From assembly GCA_002453155.1 (NCBI GenBank), contig DKGG01000023.1, forward strand, positions 92,009 to 132,121: 40,113 nucleotides of DNA, given 5' to 3'. The position numbers were made by a program, and so were the translations under genes. The notes beneath the pieces are model-generated. The model was not told the DNA's origin. It was given only the letters and a program-made list of their open reading frames with translations, and searched no databases. Shown piece by piece: positions 40,001 through 40,113 of this stretch. This stretch comes from Bdellovibrionaceae bacterium UBA6776. GTDB taxonomy: Bacteria > Bdellovibrionota > Bdellovibrionia > Bdellovibrionales > UBA1609. Each line of letters begins with the position of its first letter. Position 1 is the first letter of the stretch.

Positions 40001-40113
40001 CAATCCATTCCTTGGGGATCAGCCGCCTTAAACGGCCCGACCGCTGAAATTTTTGCACGCCCTGCCGCTTTTTGCATTGAGGTGCCAGGCCCTCTCCGGT
40101 TTTTATTGTGGGG

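Noticed and set aside
1..40113. CRISPR arrays, insertion sequences, prophage or integrase genes
   Set aside because: No spaced direct repeats, transposase motifs or phage-like genes were seen on either strand.

Overview
This window looks like chromosomal DNA from a Gram-negative bacterium, most likely a member of the Bdellovibrionota (Bdellovibrio-like). That placement is an inference from remembered protein resemblance, not from a search. Supporting signs are a proteobacterial-type beta' subunit, an Omp85/TamB pair, the outer-membrane-associated TIGR03545/TIGR03546 pair, and several exported proteins with the odd N-terminal motif FQNCS. Base composition is moderate (mid-40s % GC by eye). No insertion sequence, phage or CRISPR array is visible.

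Region 1 (1-19.65 kb) is the core transcription and translation block on the + strand: the 3' part of rpoC, then rpsL-rpsG-fusA, then a merged S10-spc-alpha block (rpsJ to rplQ, with secY and adk). Genes are separated by a few bases or overlap. A near-consensus promoter lies before rpsJ, a probable terminator follows adk, and a strong terminator follows rplQ. Several genes often found in this block are absent: tuf after fusA, rplX between rplN and rplE, rpsN between rplE and rpsH, map/infA around adk-rpmJ, and rpsD between rpsK and rpoA. L3, L17, S17 and alpha carry terminal extensions.

Region 2 (19.7-27.7 kb) holds three + strand envelope genes: a TlpA-like thioredoxin, a YkuD-like lipoprotein and a small secreted protein. 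A - strand operon follows: a DegT-family sugar aminotransferase, the TIGR03546/TIGR03545 pair, and an Ogt-type DNA repair protein. Divergent from it are manC (GDP-mannose synthesis) and an overlapping unknown gene.

Region 3 (27.7-32.6 kb) is the most unusual part: a tightly overlapping five-gene - strand operon of exported proteins. It has a DUF1588/DUF1549-like protein with a haem-binding CxxCH motif, a Tat-exported DUF1501-like protein, two small proteins with the FQNCS N-terminus, and a c-type cytochrome. It recalls the cytochrome/DUF1501 gene pairs of Planctomycetes and myxobacteria in compact form, and its role is unknown.

Region 4 (32.6-40.1 kb) contains a gene-poor stretch with an inverted repeat, a probable decayed gene (one stop, one frameshift), a tRNA-Arg(TCT), a TamA/TamB-like operon, a YihY/BrkB-family membrane protein, and an exported protein of unknown function.
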